NCBI RefSeq assembly: GCF_028737265.1
Contig: NZ_JAQZAK010000001.1
Span: 806,001 to 870,000, forward strand
Length of the DNA stretch: 64,000 nt
Origin: Actinomycetospora callitridis
Lineage (GTDB): Bacteria > Actinomycetota > Actinomycetes > Mycobacteriales > Pseudonocardiaceae
Direction of reading: 5' to 3'
The position numbers and the translations under genes were made by a program. The notes beneath the pieces are model-generated. The model was given only the letters and a program-made list of their open reading frames with translations. It was not told where the DNA came from and ran no database searches. Below, in pieces: positions 10,600 to 20,175 of this stretch; the stretch's first letter is position 1; each line of letters starts with the position of its first letter.

Positions 10600-10622
10600 G
10601 CAGGGCCCTGCGTAGTTCTACG
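10600..10622. promoter_or_regulatory. Two adjoining palindromes upstream of the flavin oxidase
   Basis: GCAGGGCCCTGC (10600-10611, perfect 12-bp palindrome) runs straight into CGTAGTTCTACG (10611-10622, 5-bp arms around TT). They lie 36 bp after the BKACE gene and 125 bp before the oxidase start. The first could belong to a terminator; the second, AT-richer and followed by TATGGG, looks more like an operator at a promoter. No regulator can be named. Confidence 0.4.
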
Positions 10623-10746
10623 TATGGGACCTCGTCCGGCCCAGCGCGACGATACGGAGAGTCGCGCGGCCGGAGTCCGTCGGGACGTCAGGAGCCCCGG
10701 ACCCAGATCGCTCCGCTGACGCGATCCACGGGGACGGAGCACGACC

Positions 10747-12138
10747 ATGACCTACGTCGTTTCGCGGTTCGACGATCTGCGCGCCTCGCTGTCCGGCACC
10801 GTCGTCACCCCGGAGGACCCGGGGTACGACGAGGCCCGGCGGGTGTGGAACGCCGACATCGACCGGAGACCGGCCGTCCTCGTCTACTGCGCCACCACCG
10901 AGGACGTCGCGACGGCGGTGTCCTTCGCGCGCGGCTCCTCGCTCGAGATGTCCGTGCGGAGCGGCGCCCACTCGATGGCGGGGATGTGCGTCGGGGACGC
11001 CGGGATCGTCATCGACCTGAGCCGCATGAACGACGTCGAGGTGAATCCGGAGGCCCGGCGTGCCACGGTCGGGGGCGGTGCGCTGCTGAGGGACCTCGAC
11101 GCCGCCACCCAGATCCACGGGCTGGCCGTGCCGTCCGGCGAGATCGGCCACACCGGGGTCGCCGGGATCACCCTCGGTGGCGGCATGGGCTGGCTGACGC
11201 GCCAGCACGGGCTGACGATCGACAACCTCGTGTCGGCGACGGTCGTCCTCGCCGACGGACGGGTCGTGCGCGCGGCGGCGGACGAGAACCCGGACCTGTT
11301 CTGGGCCATTCGCGGTGGTGGCGGGAACTTCGGGATCGTCACCGAGTTCGAGTTCGCGCTGCACGAGGTGGGCCCGCAGATCGACCTGGCCATGCTCTTC
11401 TACGGCATGGACCGGGCGGCCGACGCGCTGCGGATGGCGCGCGGGGTCATTCCTGATCTCCCGCCCGACGTGAGTTTCCAGGTGGTGGCTCTGCACGCGC
11501 CGCCCGAACCGTTCGTGCCCGACGAGCACCACTCCCGCCTCGTCTTCGCTCTCGTCGCGGTGGGCTTCGGCGGCGAGGAGAGCCACCGTGGCGTCGTCGA
11601 CCGCCTGCGGAGTGCCCTGCCGCCGCTCTTCGAGCTGGTCACACCCATGCCCTACACCGCGCTGCAGCAGATGTTCGACGAGGGCTTCGCCTGGGGTGCC
11701 CACGCCTACGAGAAGTCCCTCTACCTCGAGGCGTTCACCGACGAGGCCGTCGACGTGATCGTCGAGCGGGCTGCCGACATGGTCTCGCCGATGTCGGCCG
11801 TCCACTTCTTCGCGCTCGGCGGGGCGTTCTCCGCGGCCGACGAGGCGAGCACGGCGTTCAGCGGGGGGCGCTCGCCGCGGTTGTGCACCTTCATCATCGG
11901 GATGGCGCCCGACGCCGGCGCGCAGTCGGCCGAGCGCGCCTGGGTGCGCGGCTTCTTCGACGCGCTCGCGCCCCACGCCATGGGCACGGGCGCATACGTG
12001 AACGCGCTGGGCGGCGACGACGGCCACCGCGTGCCGAGCGCCTACGGCACGAAGTACCCGCGCCTGCAGCGCATCAAGGCGGCGTACGACCCGGAGAACG
12101 TGTTCCACCGGAACACGAACATCCTGCCCGCGCCCTGA
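10747..12138 (+). CDS. FAD-binding oxidoreductase, berberine-bridge/6-hydroxynicotine oxidase type
   Basis: A 463-residue flavoprotein with an N-terminal PCMH FAD domain and C-terminal BBE domain. The segment SVRSGAHSMAGMCVGD holds the His that usually carries the 8-alpha-histidyl FAD link. HTGVAGITLGGGMGWLTRQHGL lacks the Cys of bicovalent members, so a single FAD attachment is expected. The BBE end reads KYPRLQRIKAAYDPENVFH. No signal peptide, so probably cytosolic. Substrates in this group range from sugars to alkaloids; nothing nearby fixes one. Two palindromes precede it. Convergent with the ACT gene, 6 bp away. Confidence 0.85.
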   Translation: MTYVVSRFDDLRASLSGTVVTPEDPGYDEARRVWNADIDRRPAVLVYCATTEDVATAVSFARGSSLEMSVRSGAHSMAGMCVGDAGIVIDLSRMNDVEVNPEARRATVGGGALLRDLDAATQIHGLAVPSGEIGHTGVAGITLGGGMGWLTRQHGLTIDNLVSATVVLADGRVVRAAADENPDLFWAIRGGGGNFGIVTEFEFALHEVGPQIDLAMLFYGMDRAADALRMARGVIPDLPPDVSFQVVALHAPPEPFVPDEHHSRLVFALVAVGFGGEESHRGVVDRLRSALPPLFELVTPMPYTALQQMFDEGFAWGAHAYEKSLYLEAFTDEAVDVIVERAADMVSPMSAVHFFALGGAFSAADEASTAFSGGRSPRLCTFIIGMAPDAGAQSAERAWVRGFFDALAPHAMGTGAYVNALGGDDGHRVPSAYGTKYPRLQRIKAAYDPENVFHRNTNILPAP

Positions 12139-12144
12139 GGGTCG

Positions 12145-12804
12145 TCAGCCCACGATCGTCGCCACGATCCCGGCGAGGTGGGAGAGGCGGGCGAGCTCGG
12201 ACGGCCGGAACGCGGGCCCGCCGGGGCGGCCGACGACCAGCGCCCGCTCGGGCCGGCCGACGGGCGCGGCGGCCAGCTCGGTGTCGAGGGCGGTCCAGGC
12301 CTCCGGCACGACGTGCCCGCCGGCGGGGTCGAGCACGGTCGCCTTGTCCAGCGGCAGCCAGGCGAGCTCGGTGGCCTCGGTCTCCGGCGCCGCGGCGCTC
12401 GAGGCCACACGGCGCACCCCGGCCCCGGTGCCCGTGGCCTCGGTGACCAGCGCCCACGCCGAGCGGAAGAGGCCCGGCACGCCCTCGGCCAGCAGCGTCA
12501 CGCCCATCTCGGGTCGGGCGGCGACGGCCTCGACCAGCTCCAGCTCGCGCGTGGTGTCCAGGGCGCCCGCGAACGGCCGCACCGACTCGACCACCACGCC
12601 GTGCACGGACTCCGCGGCGGTGATGAGCACGTCGGGGGGCCGCGAGCTGGGCATGTCCACGACGAGGTCGTCCACGGCCGTCCCGGCGCCGCGCTCGACG
12701 ACGTCGACGGAGAGGATGTCCGCGCCCTCGGTACCGAGCGCCGAGGCCAGGGCCCCGAGGGTGCCGGGCCTGTCGGGCAGCACCACGCGCAGCAAGTAGG
12801 TCAC
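12145..12804 (-). CDS. ACT-domain amino-acid-binding protein
   Basis: A 219-residue protein starting at GTG 12804 with GAGGAGGG upstream. The N-terminal ACT domain is clear (LLRVVLPDRPGTLGALASALG, then ILSVDVVERG). The rest, about 130 residues ending RLSHLAGIVATIVG, resembles a GAF-like regulatory fold. ACT domains bind amino acids and control enzymes or transcription. The counterpart in M. tuberculosis, as I recall, is Rv3013, also between ligA and gatC. It is divergent from gatC, so a link to Gln/Glu status is possible but only inferred from position. Confidence 0.8.
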   Translation of the reverse strand: MTYLLRVVLPDRPGTLGALASALGTEGADILSVDVVERGAGTAVDDLVVDMPSSRPPDVLITAAESVHGVVVESVRPFAGALDTTRELELVEAVAARPEMGVTLLAEGVPGLFRSAWALVTEATGTGAGVRRVASSAAAPETEATELAWLPLDKATVLDPAGGHVVPEAWTALDTELAAAPVGRPERALVVGRPGGPAFRPSELARLSHLAGIVATIVG

Positions 12805-12822
12805 GGCCCTCCTCGACCCCCC

Positions 12823-12840
12823 GAGACTCTCGCGAGTCTC
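12823..12840. promoter_or_regulatory. Inverted repeat in the ACT/gatC divergent region
   Basis: GAGACT and AGTCTC are separated by six bases, centred about 28 bp upstream of the ACT-protein start. The divergent region to gatC is 299 bp long and otherwise shows only a possible gatC -10 element TAGACT at 12983-12988, about 120 bp before gatC. The repeat could be an operator or part of the ACT-gene leader. Confidence 0.3.
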
Positions 12841-13103
12841 CCGACACCGACGTGGACCCCGCGTGCGGCCTGGTACCCGCCGCGGACCCGGCGCATCCTC
12901 CCAGGCCGACCCCCGCGGGGGCGAGTGACGATCACACGACGCCTCCGGGCAAACCTCGTCGAGGCCCGGGTCGGCGCGGTCCTAGACTGGGTGTTTCGCG
13001 TGCGGGAGACGCAACGGAGCTCGGCCCGACGTCCCGGGAGACGACCTCTCACCCGGCGCCGCGCGGATCTCGACCCGACCATCGTGCACGACCCCGGAGG
13101 GAC

Positions 13104-13400
13104 ATGTCCGACATCACCCGCGACGACGTCGCCCACCTCGCCCGCCTGGCCCGCCTCGCGGTGACCGACGACGAGCTGGACACGTTCTCGCGCCAGATCG
13201 ACGCGATCGTGGACACGGTCTCGGCGGTGGGCGACATCCCGGACGACATCCCGCCGACGGCGCAGGTGGTGCCGCGGACGAACGTGCTGCGCCCCGACAC
13301 CACGGAGCCCTCGCTGCCGCGCGAGACCGCTCTGGCGGGCGCACCCGCCGCCGAGGAGGGCCGCTTCCGCGTGCCGCGGATCCTGGGGGAGGAGCTGTGA
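13104..13400 (+). CDS. gatC: Asp/Glu-tRNA amidotransferase subunit C
   Basis: A 98-residue GatC, starting [22 protein letters not shown] and ending with the family tail [11 protein letters not shown]. It wraps around GatA and stabilises the GatCAB complex that converts Glu-tRNA(Gln), and often Asp-tRNA(Asn), to the amidated forms. ATG 13104 has GGAGG three bases upstream. Its TGA overlaps the GTG of gatA (GTGA), indicating translational coupling in the gatCAB operon. A tRNA-Gln gene is present later in the window, consistent with use of this indirect pathway. Confidence 0.95.
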   Translation: MSDITRDDVAHLARLARLAVTDDELDTFSRQIDAIVDTVSAVGDIPDDIPPTAQVVPRTNVLRPDTTEPSLPRETALAGAPAAEEGRFRVPRILGEEL

Positions 13401-14950
13401 GCGAGGCGAGCGCAGCGACGGGAGGACAGAGCGAGCTGATCTCCCTCGACGCCGGTGAGCTGGCCCGGCGCATCCACGCCCGCGAGGTCTCGTCGGTCGA
13501 GGTCACCCGGGCCCACCTGGAGCGCATCGAAGCCGTCGACGGCCCCGGCGGCGTGCACGCCTTCCTGCACGTCGACGCCGAGGGCGCCCTCGCGGCGGCC
13601 GAGGCGGTCGACCGCGCGGTGGCCGAGGGCGGGCCCGTCTCGCCCCTGGCCGGCGTCCCGGTGGCGGTCAAGGACAACATGACCACCACCGACATGCCCA
13701 CCACCTGCGCGTCGGCGATCCTCGACGGCTGGCGTCCGCCCTACGACGCCACCGTCGTCGCCCGGCTGCGGGCGGCCGGCCTGATCCCGCTGGGCAAGAC
13801 CAACCTCGACGAGTTCGCCATGGGCAGCTCGACCGAGAACTCGGCGTTCGGCACCACCCGCAACCCCTGGGACCTCGCGCGCATCCCCGGCGGCTCCGGC
13901 GGCGGGTCGTCGGCGGCGGTGGCCGCGGGCGAGGCGCCGCTGGCCCTCGGGTCGGACACCGGCGGCTCGATCCGCCAGCCCGGCGCGGTCACCGGCACCG
14001 TCGGGGTCAAGCCCACCTACGGCACGGTCTCGCGCTACGGGCTCGTCGCGTTCTCGTCGTCGCTGGACCAGATCGGGCCGTGCGCCCGGTCGGTGCTCGA
14101 CGCCGCGCTGCTCCACGAGGTGATCGGCGGGCACGACCCGCGCGACCAGACGTCGGTCGACGGCCCGCTGCCGCCGGTGGTCGAGGCCGCGCTGGCCGGT
14201 GCCCGGGGCGACCTCGCGGGGGTGCGCGTCGGCATCGTCACCCAGTTCTCCGGCGAGGGCTACCAGCCCGGCGTGCTCGCCGCGTTCACCGACGCCGTGC
14301 GCGTGCTGGGTGAGCTGGGCGCCGACGTCGTCGAGGTCTCGTGCCCGTCGTTCTCCTACGCCCTGCCGGCCTACTACCTCATCGCGCCGAGCGAGGCCTC
14401 GAGCAACCTGGCCCGCTTCGACGCCATGCGCTACGGGCTGCGAGTCGGCGACGACGGCTCGCAGTCCACCGACGAGGTGATGTCCCAGACGCGCGAGAAG
14501 GGGTTCGGCGCCGAGGTCAAGCGCCGCATCATGATCGGGACGCACGCCCTGTCGGCCGGCTCGTACGACGCGCTCTACGGCAAGGCGCTCAAGGCCCGCA
14601 CGCTGATCGTCCGCGACTTCACCGCCGCGTTCGAGACGTGCGACGTGCTGGTCTCGCCGACGACGCCCACCACGGCGTTCCCGATCGGCGAGCGCACCGA
14701 CGACCCGCTGGCGATGTACCTCGCCGACCTCTGCACGATCCCGTCGAACCTCGCCGGCAACGCCGCGCTCTCGGTGCCCTGCGGCCTCGCGGCCGACGAC
14801 CAGCTGCCGGTCGGCATGCAGATCATGGCGCCCGCCCTGGCCGACGACCGCGCCTACCGGGTCGCGGCGGCCTACGAGACCGCGCGCGCGTCGGCGTCGG
14901 ACGCCGGGCCCCGCATCCCCGAACTCCGTGCTCTGGAGGGCTCCCGATGA
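13397..14950 (+). CDS. gatA: Glu/Asp-tRNA amidotransferase subunit A
   Basis: The glutaminase subunit that releases ammonia for tRNA amidation. The 517-residue product has a complete amidase catalytic triad with family spacing: Lys92 in VAVKDNM, Ser167 in [10 protein letters not shown] and the nucleophile Ser191 in [10 protein letters not shown]. The C-terminal segment [16 protein letters not shown] is also typical. It starts at a GTG overlapping the gatC stop and its own TGA overlaps the gatB ATG (ATGA), so all three subunits are probably made in step. In M. tuberculosis pfkA lies between gatA and gatB (from memory); here nothing does. Confidence 0.97.
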   Translation: MSEASAATGGQSELISLDAGELARRIHAREVSSVEVTRAHLERIEAVDGPGGVHAFLHVDAEGALAAAEAVDRAVAEGGPVSPLAGVPVAVKDNMTTTDMPTTCASAILDGWRPPYDATVVARLRAAGLIPLGKTNLDEFAMGSSTENSAFGTTRNPWDLARIPGGSGGGSSAAVAAGEAPLALGSDTGGSIRQPGAVTGTVGVKPTYGTVSRYGLVAFSSSLDQIGPCARSVLDAALLHEVIGGHDPRDQTSVDGPLPPVVEAALAGARGDLAGVRVGIVTQFSGEGYQPGVLAAFTDAVRVLGELGADVVEVSCPSFSYALPAYYLIAPSEASSNLARFDAMRYGLRVGDDGSQSTDEVMSQTREKGFGAEVKRRIMIGTHALSAGSYDALYGKALKARTLIVRDFTAAFETCDVLVSPTTPTTAFPIGERTDDPLAMYLADLCTIPSNLAGNAALSVPCGLAADDQLPVGMQIMAPALADDRAYRVAAAYETARASASDAGPRIPELRALEGSR

Positions 14951-16467
14951 CGGCTGTGTCGACCCCTGGCGTCGAGTCCGCTCCCTACACCGTCGAGGAG
15001 GTCTGCGAGCAGTTCGACCCCGTCATGGGGCTCGAGGTGCACGTGGAGCTCAACACCGAGACGAAGATGTTCTGCGGCTGCGCGAACGCCTTCGGCGCGG
15101 AGCCCAACACCCACGTCTGCCCGGTGTGCCTGGGTCTGCCGGGCTCGCTGCCGCGGCTGAACGGCACCGCCGTCGAGTCCGCGATCAAGATCGGCCTGGC
15201 GCTGAACTGCCAGGTCCGGGAGCGCTCCGGCTTCGCCCGGAAGAACTACTTCTACCCGGACATGCCGAAGAACTTCCAGATCTCCCAGTACGAGGACCCG
15301 ATCGTCTTCGACGGCTACCTCGACGTGCCGCTCGACGACGGCACCACCTGGCGCGTGGAGATCGAGCGCGCGCACATGGAGGAGGACACCGGCAAGTCCC
15401 TGCACGTCGGCGGGGCCACCGGGCGCATCCACGGCGCGGACTACTCGCTGCTCGACTACAACCGCTCCGGCGTCCCGCTGATCGAGATCGTCACCAAGCC
15501 GATCATCGGGGCCGGCGTCCGCGCCCCCGAGGTGGCGCGCGCCTACGTCACGGCGCTGCGCGACGTCCTGCGCGGGCTCGGGGTGTCCGACGTCCGGATG
15601 GACCAGGGCTCGATGCGCTGCGACGCCAACGTGTCGCTCATGCCGAAGGGCGCGACGGAGTTCGGCACCCGCACCGAGACCAAGAACGTCAACTCGCTGC
15701 GGTCGGTGGAGCGCGCTGTCCGCTACGAGATGGGCCGCCACGCCGGCGTGCTGCTCTCCGGCGGCACCATCCGCCAGGAGACCCGGCACTTCGACGAGCA
15801 GTCGGGGACCACCTCGCCGGGCCGGCCGAAGGAGACCTTCGCCGACTACCGCTTCTTCCCGGAGCCCGACCTCCCGCCGCTGGAGCCCTCGCGCGACTGG
15901 GTGGAGACGCTGCGCGCCGCCCTGCCCGAGCGCCCCTGGGAGCGTCGCGCGCGCATCCAGACCGACTGGGGCCTCTCGGACGAGGAGCTGCGCGACCTGG
16001 TCAACGCCGACGCGCTCGACCTCGTCGCCGACACCGTCGACGCCGGCGCCCCGCCGGAGGCCGCGCGCTCGTGGTGGGTCTCGTACCTGTCCCAGCAGGC
16101 CAACGCGGCGGGCGTCGCCCTGACCGGGCTCGCGATCACGCCGGCGCAGCTCGCCCGGGTCATCGCGCTGGTCGAGGAGGGCACGCTGACCAACAAGCTG
16201 GCGCGCCAGGTCGTCGACGGCGTCCTCGCGGGCGAGGGCGAGCCCGACGACGTGGTCACCGGGCGGGGACTGGCCGTGGTCAGCGACGAGAGCGCGCTGG
16301 CCGCCGCGGTGGACGAGGCGCTGGCCGCCCAGCCGGCCGTGGCCGAGAAGATCCGCGCGGGCAAGACCAAGGCGGCCGGGGCGATCGTCGGCGCGGTGAT
16401 GAAGGCCACCCGGGGGCAGGCGGACGCCGCCCGTGTCCAGGAGCTGGTGCTCGAGCGCTGCCAGTGA
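14947..16467 (+). CDS. gatB: Asp/Glu-tRNA amidotransferase subunit B
   Basis: The kinase and tRNA-binding subunit, which phosphorylates the misacylated Glu or Asp before amidation. The 506-residue product has [18 protein letters not shown] with the zinc Cys pair continuing in [11 protein letters not shown], the catalytic core [38 protein letters not shown] and [14 protein letters not shown], and the C-terminal YqeY-like tail ending [16 protein letters not shown] that binds tRNA. It is the last gene of gatCAB; the next gene begins 180 bp downstream and looks independent. Confidence 0.97.
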   Translation: MTAVSTPGVESAPYTVEEVCEQFDPVMGLEVHVELNTETKMFCGCANAFGAEPNTHVCPVCLGLPGSLPRLNGTAVESAIKIGLALNCQVRERSGFARKNYFYPDMPKNFQISQYEDPIVFDGYLDVPLDDGTTWRVEIERAHMEEDTGKSLHVGGATGRIHGADYSLLDYNRSGVPLIEIVTKPIIGAGVRAPEVARAYVTALRDVLRGLGVSDVRMDQGSMRCDANVSLMPKGATEFGTRTETKNVNSLRSVERAVRYEMGRHAGVLLSGGTIRQETRHFDEQSGTTSPGRPKETFADYRFFPEPDLPPLEPSRDWVETLRAALPERPWERRARIQTDWGLSDEELRDLVNADALDLVADTVDAGAPPEAARSWWVSYLSQQANAAGVALTGLAITPAQLARVIALVEEGTLTNKLARQVVDGVLAGEGEPDDVVTGRGLAVVSDESALAAAVDEALAAQPAVAEKIRAGKTKAAGAIVGAVMKATRGQADAARVQELVLERCQ

Positions 16468-16647
16468 TTCGGAATCGTCCGGACAACATCTTTTTCGAGA
16501 CCTCCCCGTAACCCGAACGAGATCCCTCCGTTGGGTGATTCAGGAAGCAGCGTGTAGCGGCTTCTGAACCGGGCGTCACCATCGATCGGTGGTGTACGAC
16601 CGTCCGGTTCATCCCCCGAAGCCAGATGAACTACCCAGGAGGGTCGA

Positions 16648-17136
16648 ATGGGTGCACACAGTGCCCGCCAGGCGAGCACGGTCGGCAAGATCGCCGGCCG
16701 GGGCGCACTGACCGCGGCCGCGGCGCTCGCGCTGACGGGCGGCACTGCGTCGTTCGCGTTCGCCGCCGAGGCGCCGAACTTCGACAACACGTCGTCCACC
16801 CTCGAGGACGTGGCGACCAGCAACGTCGAGGGCCTGCAGGAGCTCCCCGAGACGGACGTGCCCACGACCGTCAAGGGCGGCGAGGAGTTCGTCGGCGGCC
16901 ACGCCTCCGCGGCCCAGCACGACGTCAACCGCATCACCTCGGCGGTGACCTCGGACCTGCAGACCGCGGCGAACGACAACGGCATCCCGGTCGGCAGCCA
17001 GGCCACCGACACCGAGCAGGAGATCTCCGGCTCGGTCAACGAGGTCTCCGGTCACGTCCACGACGCCACCGGTTCCGGTGCCCAGCAGATCGACGACGCG
17101 ATCTCGAGCGGCTCCAGCATGCTCTCGTTCTCCTGA
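16648..17136 (+). CDS. Secreted small protein of unknown function
   Basis: A 162-residue protein with a clear signal peptide: basic start, hydrophobic stretch ALTAAAALALTGGTASFAFA and a likely cut at AFA-AE. The mature part is acidic, rich in Ser, Thr, Val, Asp and Gly, with no Cys, and repeats a loose pattern of Ile/Val-Ser-Gly/Ser, suggesting an extended or helical cell-wall-associated protein. AGGAGGG precedes the ATG by 5 bases. I do not recognise a domain. It stands alone between gatB and a strong terminator hairpin, so it is probably monocistronic and, with so strong a ribosome site, perhaps well expressed. Confidence 0.7.
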   Translation: MGAHSARQASTVGKIAGRGALTAAAALALTGGTASFAFAAEAPNFDNTSSTLEDVATSNVEGLQELPETDVPTTVKGGEEFVGGHASAAQHDVNRITSAVTSDLQTAANDNGIPVGSQATDTEQEISGSVNEVSGHVHDATGSGAQQIDDAISSGSSMLSFS

Positions 17137-17160
17137 TCCGCTCCCCAGATCAGGACGGAC

Positions 17161-17208
17161 CCGCGGCCCCGGTCCTCCTCCCTGCCCGGGGGAGGACCGG
17201 GGCCGCGG
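17161..17208. terminator. Strong bidirectional terminator hairpin
   Basis: An 18-bp perfect stem (arms 17161-17178 and 17191-17208) closes a 12-base loop, between the secreted-protein gene and the convergent lipoprotein gene. There is no T tract, which is common for actinobacterial terminators. Confidence 0.75.
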
Positions 17209-17253
17209 TGCGTCCGGGGGCTGTTCCCTCCGAGGGCACGCTCCTCAGGACCG

Positions 17254-18423
17254 CTAGTCGGCCCCGCTGGCTCCGCCCGAGGGCGGACGGATGCGCACGA
17301 CGCGGTCGTCGGTGGGCGTGACGGGGCCGCCGCCGTCCTTGTTGGCCGTGGTGAACCAGATCAGGCCGTCGGAGGCGACGTCGGTGCCGGTGATCCGCCC
17401 GTAGGTGCCCGCCAGCACCGCCTGCGGGGTGCCGACGAACCCGCCCTGGGGCGTGGGCCGCAGGACGAACATCGCGCTCGAGCCCCGGAGCCCGACGACG
17501 AGGGTGCCGGGCAGCGCCGCGCACCCGGCCACTCCCGGTCGCTCGGGCCACGTCCAGGCCGGGGCGGCGGCCGCGTTCGGGCCCGGCGCGACCCCGGGCC
17601 GCACGGCCAGCAGGACGTCGCGCGGTCCCGCCCGGTCGGTGACCCAGCTGACGCCGGTCGCCGCGTCCGCGCACACGTCGCCGGGGGCGTGCAGCCCGCT
17701 GCCCACCACCGGCGACGCCGGGTCCGGCGTGCCCGGGACGGGCCGGCCGAACGGGTCGATGCGCAGGAGCTTGCCGGCCAGCGAGGTGGGCGAGGCCGCC
17801 GCCGCCCGGTCGCCGCCGTCGCCCGTGGCCACGAGCAGGGTGCCGTCGGGCTCGACCCCGACCGCGCCGCTGTTGCCCGACGCCCCGCGCGGGATGCCGC
17901 CCAGCACCGTCTTGGGCACGTCCCCGGGCGCGATCCGCAGGACGGCGTTGCCGCCCGGGGTGGTGGCGTAGGCGTAGAGGAGCTGGTCCTCCGCGTAGGA
18001 GGGGGAGAGTGCCAGCGAGGTGAGCCCCCCGTCGCCCGCCGCGTCGACGGGCACCGTCGCCACGGTCTCGGGGGTCTCCTCGGGGGCGACGCGCAGGATG
18101 CGCCCGGTCGTGCGCTCGGCCACCAGGGCGGCGGTCCCGCCCGGCAGCGTCACGACGGCGGACATCGGCGCGAGGCAGGTGGCGACGACCTGCGGGTCGG
18201 GGTCGACGCACGGCGGGGGCACCGAGGGCCCGTCCGAGTTCGGTGCCGGCGTGGGCTCGCCGGTCTCGGGCAGCTGCGGCTGCGGCGCCCGCTCGGCGGA
18301 GAGGTCGGGGCGCTCGCGCCAGGGCTGCTGCCCGGCGTCGGGGAACTGCGCACAGCCGGCGAGCAGCGCCGCGAGCGTGGTCAGCGCGGCGATCAGCAGC
18401 ACGTACCGCGACGGACCGGACAC
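17254..18423 (-). CDS. LppZ-like lipoprotein, PQQ-dependent sugar dehydrogenase fold
   Basis: A 389-residue exported lipoprotein with GTG start at 18423. The signal ends in the lipobox LAALLAGC, followed by a Pro-rich linker and a glucose/sorbosone-dehydrogenase beta-propeller: GDGGLTSLALSPSYAEDQLLY, ATGDGGDRAAA, GKLLRIDPFGRPVPG, SGLHAPGDVC and GTDVASDGLIWFTTANKDG. In M. tuberculosis lppZ (Rv3006) is near gatB too (from memory). Activity with PQQ is not proved: some catalytic positions of true glucose dehydrogenase cannot be confirmed by eye. It is expected on the outer face of the membrane. Convergent with the secreted-protein gene. Confidence 0.82.
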   Translation of the reverse strand: MSGPSRYVLLIAALTTLAALLAGCAQFPDAGQQPWRERPDLSAERAPQPQLPETGEPTPAPNSDGPSVPPPCVDPDPQVVATCLAPMSAVVTLPGGTAALVAERTTGRILRVAPEETPETVATVPVDAAGDGGLTSLALSPSYAEDQLLYAYATTPGGNAVLRIAPGDVPKTVLGGIPRGASGNSGAVGVEPDGTLLVATGDGGDRAAAASPTSLAGKLLRIDPFGRPVPGTPDPASPVVGSGLHAPGDVCADAATGVSWVTDRAGPRDVLLAVRPGVAPGPNAAAAPAWTWPERPGVAGCAALPGTLVVGLRGSSAMFVLRPTPQGGFVGTPQAVLAGTYGRITGTDVASDGLIWFTTANKDGGGPVTPTDDRVVRIRPPSGGASGAD

Positions 18424-18563
18424 GGCTCGACACACTAGGCGTCCCCTGCTGTGCCGGCCGTGAGACGGGGGCACGACGGAGATCGCCACGAGATCACCAC
18501 GGCCACCGACGCGGGGCGGACGGTGTTCCTCCCTCGGGGGGCGGCACACGGGAGGCTGAGGGC

Positions 18564-19199
18564 ATGGGAGAGGTGGCGCCCGGCGTCGTGCACGTACCCG
18601 GTTGGCTCGACGTCGAGCGCCGGCGCGGTCTCGTCGCGGCGTGCCGCCGGTGGGCCGCCCACGGGCCCGGGGCGCGGGCGGCACGGCTGCCCCGGGGCGG
18701 GCAGATGAGCGTCGAGACGGTGTGCCTGGGCTGGCACTGGATTCCCTACCGCTACTCGCGCACCCGCGACGACCAGGACGGTTCCGCCGTCCTGCCTCTC
18801 CCGACGTGGCTCGCCGACCTGGGGCGTGAGGCGGTCGCCGCCGCGTACGACGACCCGGCGGCCGGGGCCGGCTACCGCCCGGACATCGCCCTGGTCAACT
18901 TCTACGGCGCGGACTCGCGCATGGGTATGCACCAGGACCGCGACGAGGCCGCCGACGACCCGGTGGTGTCGCTGAGCCTCGGGGCGGCGTGTGTCTTCCG
19001 CATCGGCAACACCGAGAACCGCGGGCGTCCGTACACCGACCTGGTGCTCGACTCCGGGGACCTCGTGGTGTTCGGACGGGAGAACCGGCTGGCCTACCAC
19101 GGGGTGCCGAGGATGGTGCCGTCCTTCGCCGTCGAGGACATCGGCCTGCCCGAGGGCCGCATCAACATCACGCTGCGGGTGTCCGGCCTGCAGGACTGA
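18564..19199 (+). CDS. alkB: AlkB-type 2-oxoglutarate/Fe(II) dioxygenase
   Basis: Repairs methylated bases such as 1-methyladenine and 3-methylcytosine by oxidative demethylation. The 211-residue product has the iron ligands His123 and Asp125 in GMHQDRDE and His179 in AYHGVPR, and the 2-oxoglutarate Arg pair Arg199 and Arg205 in RINITLR. ALVNFYGADSRMG is the conserved segment before the HxD motif. ATG 18564 has GGAGG 8 bases upstream. It faces away from the lipoprotein gene and precedes a dehydrogenase gene that appears to have its own promoter. Confidence 0.92.
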   Translation: MGEVAPGVVHVPGWLDVERRRGLVAACRRWAAHGPGARAARLPRGGQMSVETVCLGWHWIPYRYSRTRDDQDGSAVLPLPTWLADLGREAVAAAYDDPAAGAGYRPDIALVNFYGADSRMGMHQDRDEAADDPVVSLSLGAACVFRIGNTENRGRPYTDLVLDSGDLVVFGRENRLAYHGVPRMVPSFAVEDIGLPEGRINITLRVSGLQD

Positions 19200-19209
19200 C
19201 GCCGGCGAC

Positions 19210-19215
19210 TACCCT
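19210..19215 (+). promoter_or_regulatory. Probable -10 element of a leaderless promoter
   Basis: TACCCT lies 8 bases before the GTG at 19224, just after the alkB stop. No ribosome site precedes that GTG. The spacing matches the other leaderless candidates in the window. Confidence 0.45.
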
Positions 19216-19223
19216 CCCGCCCC

Positions 19224-20153
19224 GTGAGCGCCGAACCCGTGACCGTGCTGGTGCCCCACGACGAGGGAGAGGCCGCGCTCGCCGACATCGACGGCCTCGA
19301 GCTCGTCCGCTACGACGAGCAGGCCGCCTCCCTGCCCGACGCCGCGGAACGGGCCGCGGTGCTCATCCCCGGCTTCCTCGCGACGACCGACGCGTTGAAG
19401 CTGGTCGAACGCTGCCCGGACCTGCGGCTGGTGCAGCTGCTCTCGGCCGGCGCGGAGATGTGGGTGGGCCGGCTCCCCGACGGCGTGCAGCTCTCCGACT
19501 GCCAGGGCGCGCACGGCGGGGTCACCGCCGAGTGGGTGCTCGCCGCGACCCTCGCCGTGCTGCGCGAGATCCCGCCGTTCGTGCGCGCCCAGGACGAGGG
19601 CCGCTGGGACCAGCACATCACCGACACGCTCACCGGCAAGCGCGTCCTGCTCGTCGGCGCGGGCGACCTCGCCGACCAGACCGCGCGCCGGATGGAGACC
19701 TTCGACGTCGCCACCATCACCCGCGTCGGGCGGCGGGCCCGCGAGGGCGTGCACGCCACCTCGGAGCTGCCCGACCTGCTGGGCGACCACGACGTCGTCG
19801 TGCTCCTCGTCCCGCTGACCGACGAGACCCGCGGTCTCGTGGACGCCGCCTTCCTCGCCGCGATGCCCGACGGCGCGCTGCTGGTCAACGCCGCGCGCGG
19901 CCCGGTGGTCGACACCGACGCCCTGCTCGCCGAGCTGCGGTCCGGGCGCCTGCGCGCCGCGGTCGACGTCGTCGACCCCGAGCCCCTGCCCGCCGACCAC
20001 CCGCTGTGGTCCGCGCCGAACCTGCTGATCACTCCGCACGTCGGCGGCAGCGTCCCCGGGCACCTCGAGCGGGCCTACCGCGTCGTGCACACCCAGCTCG
20101 AGGCCGTCGCCCGCGGGGAGGACCCGCCGAACCTGGTCATCAACGGGTACTGA
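19224..20153 (+). CDS. D-isomer-specific 2-hydroxyacid dehydrogenase
   Basis: A 309-residue NAD-dependent dehydrogenase. The nucleotide-binding segment is KRVLLVGAGDLADQTA, where the usual GxGxxG ends in Ala/Asp rather than Gly. The catalytic Arg is in NAARGPVVDTDALLAEL and the catalytic His in ITPHVGGSVPGHLER. The Glu-containing acidic pair is in VDVVDPEPLPADHPLW. It starts at a GTG 24 bp after alkB. The substrate is unknown; the hydroxypyruvate/glyoxylate reductase group is the nearest guess by overall look. Followed by a dyad operator and a small gene. Confidence 0.87.
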   Translation: MSAEPVTVLVPHDEGEAALADIDGLELVRYDEQAASLPDAAERAAVLIPGFLATTDALKLVERCPDLRLVQLLSAGAEMWVGRLPDGVQLSDCQGAHGGVTAEWVLAATLAVLREIPPFVRAQDEGRWDQHITDTLTGKRVLLVGAGDLADQTARRMETFDVATITRVGRRAREGVHATSELPDLLGDHDVVVLLVPLTDETRGLVDAAFLAAMPDGALLVNAARGPVVDTDALLAELRSGRLRAAVDVVDPEPLPADHPLWSAPNLLITPHVGGSVPGHLERAYRVVHTQLEAVARGEDPPNLVINGY

Positions 20154-20175
20154 GCGCTCACCCACCCTGATGTCT

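Noticed and set aside
12852..13103. N-terminal extension of gatC
   Set aside because: GatC is about 98 residues and begins at the [13 protein letters not shown] helix; the extension is the divergent promoter region.
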